Translations under genes and position numbers: made by a program | Assembly: GCA_937875605.1 (NCBI GenBank) | Contig: CALLXZ010000229.1 | Coordinates: 1-14,042 of the forward strand | Direction: 5' to 3' | From: an uncultured Moheibacter sp. | GTDB taxonomy: Bacteria; Bacteroidota; Bacteroidia; Flavobacteriales; Weeksellaceae | DNA length: 14,042 nucleotides | Shown: piece by piece, positions 1-7,314 of the stretch | Layout: every line of letters starts with the position of its first letter | Position numbering within the stretch: position 1 is the stretch's first letter | Notes under the pieces: generated by a model | The model's database searches: none | What the model saw: the letters and a program-made list of their open reading frames with translations, nothing else | What the model was told of the DNA's origin: nothing

Positions 1-753
1 AAGCAAAAATTCAGAAGTTTGAAACCCTTCCGGCAAATCTCTACCAATGGTTTCTTTAATGACTCTCGGTCCCGCAAAACCAATCAGGGCACCCGGCTCC
101 GCCAAAACCAAATCTCCTACCGAACCAAACGAAGCCGTAATTCCACCATAGGTTGGATTGGTAAGTAATGTGATATATGGAATTTTTGCATCGGAAAGTT
201 GGGTCAGCTTTGCTTCTACTTTTGCTAATTGCATCAATGAAATCGCCGCTTCCATCATCCTTGCACCACCCGATTGGGTAATTAAAATAAACGGAAGATT
301 GTTTTTCAATGCATAATCAATCGCACGAACAATTTTCTCCCCCATCGCAGATCCTAAGGAACCGCCAATGAATTTAAAATCCATTGCACTTATGACCACT
401 TCACGATCATTCATTTTCCCAGTAGCATTTCGGATAGCATCTGTCAGACCCGTTTTCTTTTTGACATCCTTCAAACGGTCTTTGTATTTCTGGGTATCAC
501 TCCAGTTGAGCGGATCCTTACTTTCAACTTTGGCATCCAATTCTTTGAATTGGGAATCATCAAATAAGATTTCAAAATACTCCTGACTTCCGATTTGTAC
601 ATGAAAATCATCATCAGGGCTTACATACATATTAGATTTCAACTCCTCAGTATCTATGATTTTTCCGCTTGGTGATTTATACCAAAGACCTTGAGGAACA
701 TCTTTTTTATGCTCAGTTGTTATATTTTTTTTTGTTCTTCTAAACCACGCCAT
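1..753 (-). CDS. accD: Acetyl-CoA carboxylase carboxyltransferase subunit beta (partial, C-terminus off the left edge)
   Basis: With AccA, this subunit transfers the carboxyl group from carboxybiotin to acetyl-CoA, giving malonyl-CoA for fatty acid synthesis in the cytoplasm. The frame is open from the ATG at 753 to base 1, giving 251 residues. E. coli AccD has 304 residues, so only the C-terminal end is missing. The crotonase-type carboxyltransferase fold is plain: SGGARMMEA at about 161-169, a [10 protein letters not shown] segment at about 200-209 and GFAGPR at about 225-230. The N-terminus begins [12 protein letters not shown], close to the E. coli start. The zinc-ribbon region at residues 22-52 has no cysteines: Ser27, Ser29, Ser45 and Asp48 stand where E. 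coli has Cys27, Cys30, Cys46 and Cys49. The gene follows fbaA by 43 bp with no promoter or terminator seen between, so co-transcription is likely. The family call is very secure. Confidence 0.97.
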   Translation of the reverse strand, partial: MAWFRRTKKNITTEHKKDVPQGLWYKSPSGKIIDTEELKSNMYVSPDDDFHVQIGSQEYFEILFDDSQFKELDAKVESKDPLNWSDTQKYKDRLKDVKKKTGLTDAIRNATGKMNDREVVISAMDFKFIGGSLGSAMGEKIVRAIDYALKNNLPFILITQSGGARMMEAAISLMQLAKVEAKLTQLSDAKIPYITLLTNPTYGGITASFGSVGDLVLAEPGALIGFAGPRVIKETIGRDLPEGFQTSEFLL

Positions 754-796
754 TTTTTTCTTTTCCTCGTTTGGGTTATCGTATATATTTTCTAAA

Positions 797-1867
797 TTAT
801 CCAAGACGTCCGATATTATTTAAATCTTCACACGCCTGAACCAATCTGTCTTTAAAAGAAACTTCTCCTTCTCTTATCCAAACACGCGGGTCATAAATTT
901 TCTTGTTTGGTTTATCGTCTCCATCCGGATTTCCGATTTGTCCCTGCAAATAGTCTTTTTTCGCATCAAAATATTTGCGAACGCCTTCCATATAAGCATA
1001 CTGCAAATCCGTATCAATGTTCATTTTGATGACACCGTAACCGATTGCTTCGCGAATTTCTTCCAATGTAGAACCGGAACCACCGTGAAATACAAAATCA
1101 ACCGGATTTTTATCAGTTCCATATTTTTCTTCGATAAATTTCTGAGAATTATCTAAAATTTTCGGAGTCAAAACTACATTTCCAGGTTTATAAACGCCAT
1201 GAACATTTCCAAATGCTGCAGCAACCCAAAAATTATCACTCACACTTTTCAATTGTTCATAAACATAAGCGACTTCTTCCGGCTGAGTGTAAAGCAACGA
1301 ATTGTCTACTCCGCTGTTATCCACTCCATCTTCTTCTCCTCCTGTAATTCCCAATTCGATTTCAAGTGTCATCCCGATTTGGGACATTCTTTCTAAATAT
1401 TTCTTCGAAATTTCCATGTTTTCTTCCAACGGTTCTTCCGAAAGATCTAACATATGGGAACTGAATAAAGTCTTTCCGGTTTTATGGTAAAAATCTTCGT
1501 TAGCATCCATCACACCATCGATCCATGGCAATAAATTTTTGGCACAGTGATCTGTATGCAAAATGATAGTAGCACCATAAGCTTCTGCTAAGGTATGAAT
1601 ATGCAAAGCTCCTGCAATGGAACCTTTTACTGCCGCCAACTGGTTTTCACCTTTTAATGTTTTTCCGGCGTTGAATGCAGCTCCTCCATTTGAAAACTGG
1701 ATGATCAAAGGCGAATTTACCTGAACGGCTGCTTCCATCGCTGCATTGACAGAACTTGATCCAATGACATTACAGGCAGGAAGTGCATACTTATTAGCTT
1801 TTGCGTCCTGAATGATTTCTTTTACTAACGAACCGGTTGCTACCCCGGCAGGGAATTTTCTACTCAT
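797..1867 (-). CDS. fbaA: Class II fructose-bisphosphate aldolase
   Basis: This zinc enzyme reversibly splits fructose-1,6-bisphosphate into dihydroxyacetone phosphate and glyceraldehyde-3-phosphate in glycolysis and gluconeogenesis. At 356 residues it matches class IIA enzymes such as E. coli FbaA (about 359), with a constant offset of about 3 residues. HTDHC at 104-108 supplies the catalytic Asp106 and zinc ligand His107. His223 (in NVHGVY) and His261 (in HGGSGS) are the other zinc ligands. Glu171 and the [11 protein letters not shown] loop (176-186, with Glu179) fit the acid/base positions. NIDTD at 283-287 is the phosphate/substrate-binding strand. No active-site residue is missing. It starts 57 bp after the tamL-like gene, has a candidate promoter of its own, and is followed by accD. 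The ATG start leaves no extra N-terminal extension relative to the family. Confidence 0.97.
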   Translation of the reverse strand: MSRKFPAGVATGSLVKEIIQDAKANKYALPACNVIGSSSVNAAMEAAVQVNSPLIIQFSNGGAAFNAGKTLKGENQLAAVKGSIAGALHIHTLAEAYGATIILHTDHCAKNLLPWIDGVMDANEDFYHKTGKTLFSSHMLDLSEEPLEENMEISKKYLERMSQIGMTLEIELGITGGEEDGVDNSGVDNSLLYTQPEEVAYVYEQLKSVSDNFWVAAAFGNVHGVYKPGNVVLTPKILDNSQKFIEEKYGTDKNPVDFVFHGGSGSTLEEIREAIGYGVIKMNIDTDLQYAYMEGVRKYFDAKKDYLQGQIGNPDGDDKPNKKIYDPRVWIREGEVSFKDRLVQACEDLNNIGRLG

Positions 1868-1897
1868 AGTTTTAATTTTTGGTGCATAAACATCTCA

Positions 1898-1905
1898 CAA
1901 ATATA
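1898..1905 (-). promoter_or_regulatory. Candidate -7 promoter element for fbaA
   Basis: On the minus strand the gap before fbaA contains TATATTTG, an exact match to the Bacteroidetes -7 consensus TAnnTTTG, ending 30 nt before the ATG. No clear TTG/TTTG -33 element is found at the usual distance, so the call rests on the -7 box and its position alone. If real, fbaA-accD can be transcribed independently of the upstream tamL-like gene. Confidence 0.45.
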
Positions 1906-1924
1906 GAGAACTTATCTTAAAATT

Positions 1925-4531
1925 TTAAAATGGATAATTAATTCCAAATGCAAGACGTGGCTTTAATAAATTCAAATTATCAAATTGCCATCTTTCTCCC
2001 AACGGATAACTTGGGTCATGAATTTTATAAGCAAAATCCAGGCGTATAATTAAATAAGTCAAATCCAGACGTAAGCCCAATCCGGAACCAATTCCAAACT
2101 CTTTGTAAAAATCATTGAATTGAAACAATGTCAATGGATTGTTCTTGTCAGTTCCCCAAATATTTCCTGCATCTATAAAAAATGCACCGTTGAATATTCC
2201 GGTCATTTTAAATCGATATTCCACGTTGAACAATAATTTCAGGCGTTCGATAGCAAAAACATCATCACCTCCTGCGTAACGTGGAAAATCAGCAGGCCCC
2301 AGTGTCGCAGCAGTCCAACCTCTCACATCATTGGCTCCGCCTGCTGTATAACTTCTTACAAAGGGAATAAAATCGGTATTTCCATAGGGTTGAATAATAC
2401 CAAAATAAGCTCGCGTTGCCAACGTTGAATTTGTTCCAAAATTAAAATATTTCCGCACATCCAAATCTAATTTCACAAATTGTGAATAAGGAACATTAAA
2501 TACCATACCGGATTCACGTCCTTGTAAAGTTTCGGTTTTATAAAATCCAAAAGCTTTATCTAATAAGTTCAAAACATTTCCTGCTAATTCTACCCTTCCT
2601 CTGAAAAACCAAGGATTTTTGACATTCCGGCGTTCGCCTTGATTCATTGTATATTGATAGATAAGAGACGTAATCAAAACATCTTGTGTGATGGTTCTTC
2701 TTCTGAAATCCATGTTTTGAAAGATTGACAATGCTTCCAAACCATTTTCATCCAAAGAGTTTAAAAAATCTTCATCGTCATAAATCATATCAATCACTTG
2801 CGGATCTGATAACTCACCATTAAAATTTCCTATAGCAGCTCCGGGATTATACATGAAATAATACTTATCAAAAAAATTGTTTTTAATATTTTTATCTCCT
2901 TCAAATACGTTGAAGTAATTCTCTTTCTGTAAATTATTTACGAATTCCGTATTCAAAACACTAAACATATGCGAATGAGTATCTCGGAAAGAAATATTGT
3001 AATCCAATCCTGTCGAATATGTAACCCTTCCCAAACCAATGTTCCGCTGGACAGAAGCGCCTATTCGAAAATCCGTCTGTTTATAAAATCGTTTTGGGAA
3101 AACATTATCGGTATTTAAAGGAAACAATAGATATGGAAAACCGAGTTTGGTCTGGAATGCCATTTCAAATGCGTTGAAAAAACTTCCTTCTTCCGAAAAT
3201 TTCTTGTTTACATTTCCAAGTGTTCCTCGCACCGTAGTTTCTAAATTTTCGCCTCCGCGAAAAAGATTTCGGGCTACCAACGAAACGCGCGGCGTGACCC
3301 CGAAATTCATAAATTCCGACCAGGAAAGTTCGGCTCCATAAAAAATATCGTATTTCTTTTTGGGTTGGAACCACATCTTTACATTTAGGACACTATCGTT
3401 TCTGATAAACATAGTTGAATCGGCTTTAGTTTGAAACGATGTCATCGTAATCCCTTCTCGTTTGGTGATATTCCGTTTGGTTTGGTTTTCTGCTATCTGA
3501 CGATATAAAGCCGAATCACGCAATACAATCGCATCCGTAAAAAACTTAGGACGGTATTTCATTTTCGGATTTTTATAGTGAAGATGGTATCCGTCATAAA
3601 TCGTATCAAAAGAAACAAATGTTTCATTTGGGTTAGAATCCGGATAAATATGAATGGTTCCATATCGATATTTTGCAAATTTCTCTTTTGCTTTAATTGA
3701 GTCATTTTTTTCCGAAGGAATTAAAAGTGTAATATCCAATTGTTTATCACTCAGTGTTGTGTCCGCTGTAAACTCAATCGCTTGCCCGTCTTCGTTAAAT
3801 TTCCAGTAACCTCGGTTTCGAAGATATTCCACAATTTTATCTCTTTCTTTCATAAAATTGTCCATATCATATCGCTCGCCTACCTTAATTTCAGAGCCAC
3901 TCAACAAAAGTATTTCGTAATGTTTTCGCAGAATTGAGTCTTTTATGGAATATTTATAGGATTCGATCAATGATTTTTCGCCCGGCTGAATTTCATAAAT
4001 AACTTTTCCTTTTTTGGAAGTGCTGTCCAGATCATGATTGGATTTAACCACCGCATCAAAATATCCACGGTCAAAATAATAATTCTCCAAATTTTCTTCC
4101 GAAAAATTAGACATGGTAGTATCGATTATTACGGGTGGCTCTCCTTGATTAAATCGAAATCTTTTTAACCAAAGTGAATTTCCGGCATATTCACCTAATC
4201 CATTTTTGGTGAGTAAACTGTCTAAAGAACGTTGTGTACGCCGCTTTTTGGTCAAATCATAATATTCAATAAAAGTAGTATCGAATTTCGCAGGAATCGA
4301 GTTATACAACAATAACTTTAAGGGAAATAACCCGAAAAGCGCTCCGCCATTTGGACGCTGCTTTACATATTCAGGAAGGTTTGCTTTAAAAGGTTTTTCC
4401 TTTCCGTCAAATTCAAATTCATTTTTAGTAAGCAAGTGTTGTCCTTCAGGAATTTTTTTCGTAACACTACAACTATAGGTAATCAATAGGAGAATAACGA
4501 ATAATACTATCTTTGCATTTAGATATTTCAT
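1925..4531 (-). CDS. tamL: Omp85-family outer-membrane assembly lipoprotein, TamA/TamL-like
   Basis: This is an outer-membrane beta-barrel protein of the BamA/TamA (Omp85) superfamily, which inserts or exports outer-membrane proteins. It has 868 residues. Residues 1-20 form a type II signal peptide (charged MKYLNAK, hydrophobic stretch, then TYSC), with Cys21 as the likely lipidation site, as in the lipidated TamA-like (TamL) proteins described in Bacteroidetes. About residues 35-400 look like three POTRA-type segments, for example NYYFDRGYFDA at 150-160 and YLRNRGYW at 236-243. The C-terminal half is a barrel rich in alternating aromatics. GGANDVRGW at 731-739 carries the VRG(F/W) loop-6 signature of Omp85 proteins, and the chain ends in an aromatic Phe. 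The residues after Cys21 (SVTKK) do not resemble an acidic lipoprotein surface-export signal. The start is fixed by the signal peptide. The family is secure. The choice of TamL over other BamA-like paralogues is an inference, since no tamB is in view. Confidence 0.85.
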   Translation of the reverse strand: MKYLNAKIVLFVILLLITYSCSVTKKIPEGQHLLTKNEFEFDGKEKPFKANLPEYVKQRPNGGALFGLFPLKLLLYNSIPAKFDTTFIEYYDLTKKRRTQRSLDSLLTKNGLGEYAGNSLWLKRFRFNQGEPPVIIDTTMSNFSEENLENYYFDRGYFDAVVKSNHDLDSTSKKGKVIYEIQPGEKSLIESYKYSIKDSILRKHYEILLLSGSEIKVGERYDMDNFMKERDKIVEYLRNRGYWKFNEDGQAIEFTADTTLSDKQLDITLLIPSEKNDSIKAKEKFAKYRYGTIHIYPDSNPNETFVSFDTIYDGYHLHYKNPKMKYRPKFFTDAIVLRDSALYRQIAENQTKRNITKREGITMTSFQTKADSTMFIRNDSVLNVKMWFQPKKKYDIFYGAELSWSEFMNFGVTPRVSLVARNLFRGGENLETTVRGTLGNVNKKFSEEGSFFNAFEMAFQTKLGFPYLLFPLNTDNVFPKRFYKQTDFRIGASVQRNIGLGRVTYSTGLDYNISFRDTHSHMFSVLNTEFVNNLQKENYFNVFEGDKNIKNNFFDKYYFMYNPGAAIGNFNGELSDPQVIDMIYDDEDFLNSLDENGLEALSIFQNMDFRRRTITQDVLITSLIYQYTMNQGERRNVKNPWFFRGRVELAGNVLNLLDKAFGFYKTETLQGRESGMVFNVPYSQFVKLDLDVRKYFNFGTNSTLATRAYFGIIQPYGNTDFIPFVRSYTAGGANDVRGWTAATLGPADFPRYAGGDDVFAIERLKLLFNVEYRFKMTGIFNGAFFIDAGNIWGTDKNNPLTLFQFNDFYKEFGIGSGLGLRLDLTYLIIRLDFAYKIHDPSYPLGERWQFDNLNLLKPRLAFGINYPF
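4508..4515 (+). promoter_or_regulatory. Candidate -7 promoter element for the RNA methyltransferase gene, inside tamL
   Basis: TATCTTTG matches TAnnTTTG exactly and ends 21 nt before the ATG at 4537. It lies inside the first codons (about 6-8) of the oppositely oriented tamL-like gene. No good TTG -33 box is visible. Its last three bases form a TTG in frame with the downstream gene, which could be mistaken for a start codon. Confidence 0.5.
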
Positions 4532-4536
4532 TTCAG

Positions 4537-5277
4537 ATGCTTACAAATAATGACACCAAACTAATCAATTCTCTGGTCAAAAAAAAATTTAGGCAAAAAT
4601 ACAACAAGTTTATCGTTGAGGGTGTTAAAATCATAAACGAAGCACTTACAAGTCCGCTTGAGATCCATAAAATCTTTACTACCGAATTGATTTCCAATGT
4701 TCCTGAAAAGAAATTGGAATTGATTTCTGAAAAAGATTTGAAAAAAATAAGTCAATTGGTGAGTCCCAATACGGCACTGGCTTTATGTGAAATCCCTGAT
4801 GAAAAGCCTATTTTGACAGAAGGATTCATTCTCGTGCTGGACGATATACGTGATCCCGGAAATCTGGGAACGATCATTCGCATGGCAGATTGGTTTGGAA
4901 TTGAACAGATTGTATGTTCGTCCGAAACGGTTGATGTTTATAATCCAAAAGTAATTCAGGCGACCATGGGCTCATTTCTTAGAGTTCAAATAAACTATAT
5001 GGATTTAAAAGAATTTTTCACCAGCTACAATTATCCCATAATGGGAACTCTTATGGAAGGGAAAAATATCTATCAATCCGAATTTCCACAAAAAGCAGCG
5101 ATGATTTTAGGCAATGAAGCCAATGGGATTTCAGATGAATTAGTTCCTTTCATCACTGAAAAAATAACCATTCCCCGATTTGGTAAAAACCAACAAACGG
5201 AAAGTTTGAATGTGGCGATGGCAGGTGGAATTATTCTCAGTGAAAGAGCTTCACGGAATTCAAAAAATATATCTTAG
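4537..5277 (+). CDS. SpoU/TrmH-family RNA 2'-O-ribose methyltransferase
   Basis: This is an S-adenosylmethionine-dependent enzyme of the SPOUT class that methylates a ribose 2'-OH in rRNA or tRNA; the target base cannot be told from sequence. It has 246 residues. The N-terminal part (about 1-90) is the substrate-binding domain, beginning with the family-typical run KLINSLVKKKFR and FIVEG. The C-terminal part is the knotted catalytic domain with all three motifs: DPGNLGTIIR (106-115, with Asn109 and catalytic Arg115), LGNEANGIS (191-199, with Glu194) and TESLNVAMAG (221-230, with Ser223 and Asn225). I place the start at the ATG 4537. An in-frame TTG at 4513 would add 8 residues, but it lies inside the tamL coding region and forms part of a promoter-like box. 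The gene is divergent from tamL, with only 5 bp between the ATGs. RlmB- or TrmH-like annotation is possible, but specificity is unproven. Confidence 0.93.
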   Translation: MLTNNDTKLINSLVKKKFRQKYNKFIVEGVKIINEALTSPLEIHKIFTTELISNVPEKKLELISEKDLKKISQLVSPNTALALCEIPDEKPILTEGFILVLDDIRDPGNLGTIIRMADWFGIEQIVCSSETVDVYNPKVIQATMGSFLRVQINYMDLKEFFTSYNYPIMGTLMEGKNIYQSEFPQKAAMILGNEANGISDELVPFITEKITIPRFGKNQQTESLNVAMAGGIILSERASRNSKNIS

Positions 5278-5358
5278 CAAAAAGTTAATTATTTGTTTTG
5301 TTTTTAGGTTTTGCAGTAATTTGGCTCGCAAACGACCACACAACACAACTATAAAGAT

Positions 5359-6708
5359 ATGAAATTAGGGAATTGGATTATTATTCTTTTAGCATTTATC
5401 AGTTTGACAAATTGTAAAAATTCTGAAAATAACCCAGTTACCGACTCTCAAAATGAAAATGATACGTTACCCAAATTCGATTCTCTGAATTGGGCAAAGG
5501 AGTACAAATTCAAAAAAATCAATATTGTTGACAAAGCCAATAAATATAGTTTTCTAGACAAATTCTATCAGGATTTTTGGCTTCATAATAAAGTAAGCGG
5601 CGGATTTCTGGTTGCACAACACGGTCAAATCATTTATGAAGGTTATTCGGGTTTTTCCGATATTGAAAATCAAATTGCGATGACGGCTGAAACGCCTATT
5701 CACATTGCTTCCATCACAAAAGTTCTAACGGGACTTGCCATTTTAAAATTGGTAGAGCATGATAAAATCGAACTGAATGATAAAGTTTCAAAATACCTGA
5801 CCGGATTTCCCTATGAAGATGTTACCATAGAGGATTTATTGAGTCATCGAAGCGGACTTCCTAACTATCTGCACCTGTCTGAAGACAAAAATTATTGGGA
5901 TAAATCCAAAAAAATAACCAATCAGGATGTCTTAGATGTTCTGATTCAAAAGAAACCAGAATCAATAGGTCCATCCGGGAAGAATTTTTCTTATAACAAT
6001 ACCAACTTTGTTTTACTTGCACTTGTGATCGAAAAAGTAACCGGGCTTAGTTACCCGAAGGCGATGAAAGAAATGGTTTTTAATCCGCTTGGGATGAAAA
6101 ATACTTTCGTGATGGAATTCAAAAAGGATTCTGCAAAAGTTTCCAAATCGTATTATAACAATGGGCGAGAATGGAAATATGACCATCTCGACATCACGTA
6201 TGGTGATAAAAATGTGTACTCTACTCCGCACGATTTATTGAAAATGGATTTGGCGATGTATTCGGATAAATTTTTACCCGAAAAACTAAAAGAAAAAGCT
6301 TGGAAAGGTTATAGTTACGAATCCAAGGGCGTTAAAAATTATGGATTAGGAATTCGGTTGATGGAATGGGACAATGGCGGAAAGATTCTTTATCACAACG
6401 GTTGGTGGCACGGAAATAACACAACTTATGTGCGTGATTTTGAAAACGAAGCGACCATCATTTCGCTTGGAAACCGTAAAAACCGTACGATTTACAGCAC
6501 ATTTCGCTTAGTGAGTTTGTTTGGAGATTATCCTTTCCAATTTCCAAATACTTCGGACACAGGTGAAGAAACGGGTGAAGATTCGCTGAAAAAATTAGAA
6601 AATCAGATGGACAGTGTAAAACAAAAAACACTGAAAGATAAAGTTGATCATCTCGAAGAAAAAGTGGATTCGCTGAAATCCAAAAATAAAAGTCGAAAGA
6701 AGAAATAA
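5359..6708 (+). CDS. Serine hydrolase lipoprotein, class C beta-lactamase/penicillin-binding-like family
   Basis: This is a serine beta-lactamase-fold protein of 449 residues, probably anchored to an envelope membrane and facing the periplasm or outside. Residues 1-18 are a type II signal peptide with SLTNC, making Cys19 the lipidation site; an Asn/Asp-rich linker follows to about residue 45. The catalytic triad of motifs is complete: S118-I-T-K121, Y212-N-N214 and H346-N-G348. LLSHRSGLPNY at 160-170 is also typical of the family. The last 40 residues (about 409-449) are Lys/Glu-rich with a heptad-like pattern (KDKVDHLEEKVDSLKSK), probably a short coiled coil. Family members include beta-lactamases, D,D-peptidases and esterases, so neither substrate nor antibiotic resistance can be inferred. 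It lies 81 bp after the methyltransferase gene. That gap holds only AT-rich sequence, with a weak TAATTTG at 5317-5323. Its stop is 3 bp from the convergent yigZ stop. Confidence 0.88.
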   Translation: MKLGNWIIILLAFISLTNCKNSENNPVTDSQNENDTLPKFDSLNWAKEYKFKKINIVDKANKYSFLDKFYQDFWLHNKVSGGFLVAQHGQIIYEGYSGFSDIENQIAMTAETPIHIASITKVLTGLAILKLVEHDKIELNDKVSKYLTGFPYEDVTIEDLLSHRSGLPNYLHLSEDKNYWDKSKKITNQDVLDVLIQKKPESIGPSGKNFSYNNTNFVLLALVIEKVTGLSYPKAMKEMVFNPLGMKNTFVMEFKKDSAKVSKSYYNNGREWKYDHLDITYGDKNVYSTPHDLLKMDLAMYSDKFLPEKLKEKAWKGYSYESKGVKNYGLGIRLMEWDNGGKILYHNGWWHGNNTTYVRDFENEATIISLGNRKNRTIYSTFRLVSLFGDYPFQFPNTSDTGEETGEDSLKKLENQMDSVKQKTLKDKVDHLEEKVDSLKSKNKSRKKK

Positions 6709-6711
6709 AAA

Positions 6712-7314
6712 TTAAATAATTGAAATCTTCACCTGATAAAGTGGTTCAAACAAAGCCAAAAAATTATCCAAATTATCTTTCCTAACTCTGACAAATACTA
6801 CGCATTTATCGGTAAACTCAGTAGAAATAACTTCAACATTTGATTTATCGATGTTACGCATGACGCTTCCTTGATCTTCGTATGTGAATTCAAACTTCAC
6901 TTTTTCGGTCAAATGTTTTTCTACAATTTCTGTTTCGTCCAAAGTCATTTGTGCAGAAAGTTTGTATGCTTTTACCAATCCCGAAACGCCTAATTTCGTT
7001 CCACCATAAAAACGAATAGATGCAACTAAAACGTTGGTGATTTCTTTGGAAACAATTTGATTATAAATCGGCAAACCTGCGCTACCGGAAGGTTCTCCGT
7101 CGTCATTGGCCCTATATCTTTCACCATCAATTCCTAATCGAAAAGCATAACAAATATGCGTCGCATCCGGATATTTTTGCCATAATCCGATTAATTTTTC
7201 TTTGATTTCGTCTTCGTCATTTACCGGAAATGCATAACCGATGAACTTACTTCCTTTTTCTTTGAAAGTAATTTCTTCGACCGGATTGGCTATGGTTTTG
7301 TAAGAAAAACTCAT
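6712..7314 (-). CDS. yigZ: YigZ/IMPACT family protein (UPF0029 plus DUF1949 domains)
   Basis: This 200-residue protein has the usual YigZ length and order. The N-terminal IMPACT/UPF0029 domain (about 15-125) shows KGSKFIGYAFPV, DATHICYAFR (50-59), the signature NDDGEPSGSAG (70-80) and RFYGGTKLGVSGL (101-113). The C-terminal ferredoxin-like DUF1949 domain spans about 137-200. Eukaryotic IMPACT proteins modulate Gcn2 and translation control. The bacterial role is unsettled, though the fold suggests nucleic acid or ribosome-related binding. Its ATG overlaps the ribD stop as ATGA (7311-7314), so translation is probably coupled to ribD. Its own stop faces the hydrolase stop across 3 bp. The family call is secure; the function is not. 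Confidence 0.93.
   Translation of the reverse strand: MSFSYKTIANPVEEITFKEKGSKFIGYAFPVNDEDEIKEKLIGLWQKYPDATHICYAFRLGIDGERYRANDDGEPSGSAGLPIYNQIVSKEITNVLVASIRFYGGTKLGVSGLVKAYKLSAQMTLDETEIVEKHLTEKVKFEFTYEDQGSVMRNIDKSNVEVISTEFTDKCVVFVRVRKDNLDNFLALFEPLYQVKISII

Noticed and set aside
3147..3374. Overlapping open frames on both strands inside the tamL-like gene (3147-3341 plus, 3165-3374 minus)
   Set aside because: They lie entirely within a strongly supported Omp85 coding region, show no recognisable domain or start context, and look like by-products of codon use.
4454..4475. Surface-export signal on the TamL-like lipoprotein
   Set aside because: The residues after Cys21 are SVTKK, not the acidic pattern reported for surface-exposed Bacteroidetes lipoproteins.
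5278..5358. Promoter or small hairpin before the serine hydrolase (TAATTTG at 5317-5323; TTTGC/GCAAA arms)
   Set aside because: The box has one base too few for TAnnTTTG and the arms pair over only about five bases, so neither is strong enough to list as a feature.
5359..6708. Antibiotic-resistance beta-lactamase call for the serine hydrolase
   Set aside because: SxxK, YxN and HxG motifs are shared by esterases and peptidases of this fold. Nothing in the sequence indicates beta-lactam hydrolysis.
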